DNA from: CAZOVK01 sp964583165
Lineage (GTDB): Bacteria; Bacillota; Clostridia; Lachnospirales; WRAX01
DNA: 14,165 nucleotides
Assembly: GCA_964583165.1 (NCBI GenBank)
Contig: CAZOVK010000061.1
Span: 1 to 14,165 of the forward strand
Reading direction: 5' to 3'
Numbering within the stretch: the first letter of the stretch is position 1; each line of letters opens with the position of its first letter. The translations under genes were made by a program, and so were the position numbers. This document shows, piece after piece, positions 13,901 to 14,165 of this stretch. The notes under the pieces are model-generated. The model ran no database searches, was not told the origin of the DNA, and worked only from the letters and a program-made list of their open reading frames with translations.

Positions 13901-14165
13901 TTAGCTTTTGCGCTTTCTTGTACCCAAAATTGGGATGTTGACCGCCACCATTGGGCTTTCGCCCGCTTCGTCCAAATTCGCAAACTGAATGTCTAACCCC
14001 TCTTCGTCAATCACAACATAGTTGGATATAACGCGCAAGATGTCCGTCTTCATCTGTTCTAAGGTTTCGGGCGAGCAAGAGAAGCGGTCTTGTACGAGAA
14101 CAAAGCGCAGACGGGATTTCGCGACGTCCTTGGACGCTGGTTTTCTCAAAAACTTGAATATATCC
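13901..14165 (-). CDS. minE: Cell division topological specificity factor MinE, 5' end outside window
   Basis: MinE stimulates the MinD ATPase and drives Min oscillation, restricting FtsZ rings to mid-cell. The visible part encodes DIFKFLRKPASKDVAK, then SRLRFVLVQDR (the MinD-contact helix region), a folded C-terminal domain with SNYVVIDEEGLDIQF, and the NIPILG end. A TTG at 14149 could be read as a start, but the upstream in-frame codons to the edge give DIFKF, the usual membrane-targeting N-terminus of MinE, with no stop. The true start is therefore just beyond the window, and at least 87 residues are visible. MinD and MinC are expected next to it. The TAA stop lies 18 bases before rodA. 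Confidence 0.92.
   Translation of the reverse strand, partial: DIFKFLRKPASKDVAKSRLRFVLVQDRFSCSPETLEQMKTDILRVISNYVVIDEEGLDIQFANLDEAGESPMVAVNIPILGTRKRKS

Overview
The window looks like core chromosome of a low-to-mid GC Gram-positive anaerobe, most likely of the class Clostridia. Three things point that way: the gene order rimO-pgsA-cinA-recA, the order minE-rodA-mgsA (a Clostridia-type end to the mre/min cluster), and lipoproteins with Pro/Thr-rich linkers. By eye GC is near 50%, with GGC, GCG and CGC codons favoured throughout. No codon-usage break, insertion sequence, phage gene, tRNA, rRNA or CRISPR array was seen.

Plus strand, 4-3328: a NodB-type polysaccharide deacetylase lipoprotein, a thioredoxin with a WCMPC active site, and a YgiQ-family radical SAM protein. 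A 214-base gap follows (3329-3542) with a strong G-quadruplex motif and a possible promoter. Then come folD, rimO, pgsA, cinA and recA (3543-8731), closely packed and with TAATG or ATGA overlaps at several junctions. Perfect GC-rich hairpins without U-tracts sit in the pgsA-cinA and cinA-recA gaps.

A perfect 16-bp bidirectional terminator (8800-8836) separates recA from a convergent minus-strand block of nine genes. In transcription order these are minE (running off the right edge), rodA, mgsA-like, hslO, mntP, a thioredoxin-like lipoprotein, mscL, deoC and cdd. Gaps are 44 bases or less, so one long transcript is likely. It joins cell-shape and division genes to redox and metal homeostasis (Hsp33, Mn export, extracytoplasmic thioredoxin), osmotic protection and deoxynucleoside salvage.

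Most genes are ordinary housekeeping. The points worth a second look are: the mgsA product, which keeps the phosphate-binding loop but has lost the residues aligned with the catalytic Asp/His set of methylglyoxal synthase; a Gln-to-His change in the FolD active-site motif; the G-quadruplex before folD; the repeated use of short hairpins in intra-operon gaps; and a SEDS protein with altered signature motifs. Several starts were moved by ribosome-binding-site and family evidence: cinA to TTG 6309, rimO to 4370, deoC to 9914, the thioredoxin-like lipoprotein to TTG 10880, and minE to beyond the window. I found no convincing wholly new multi-gene system.
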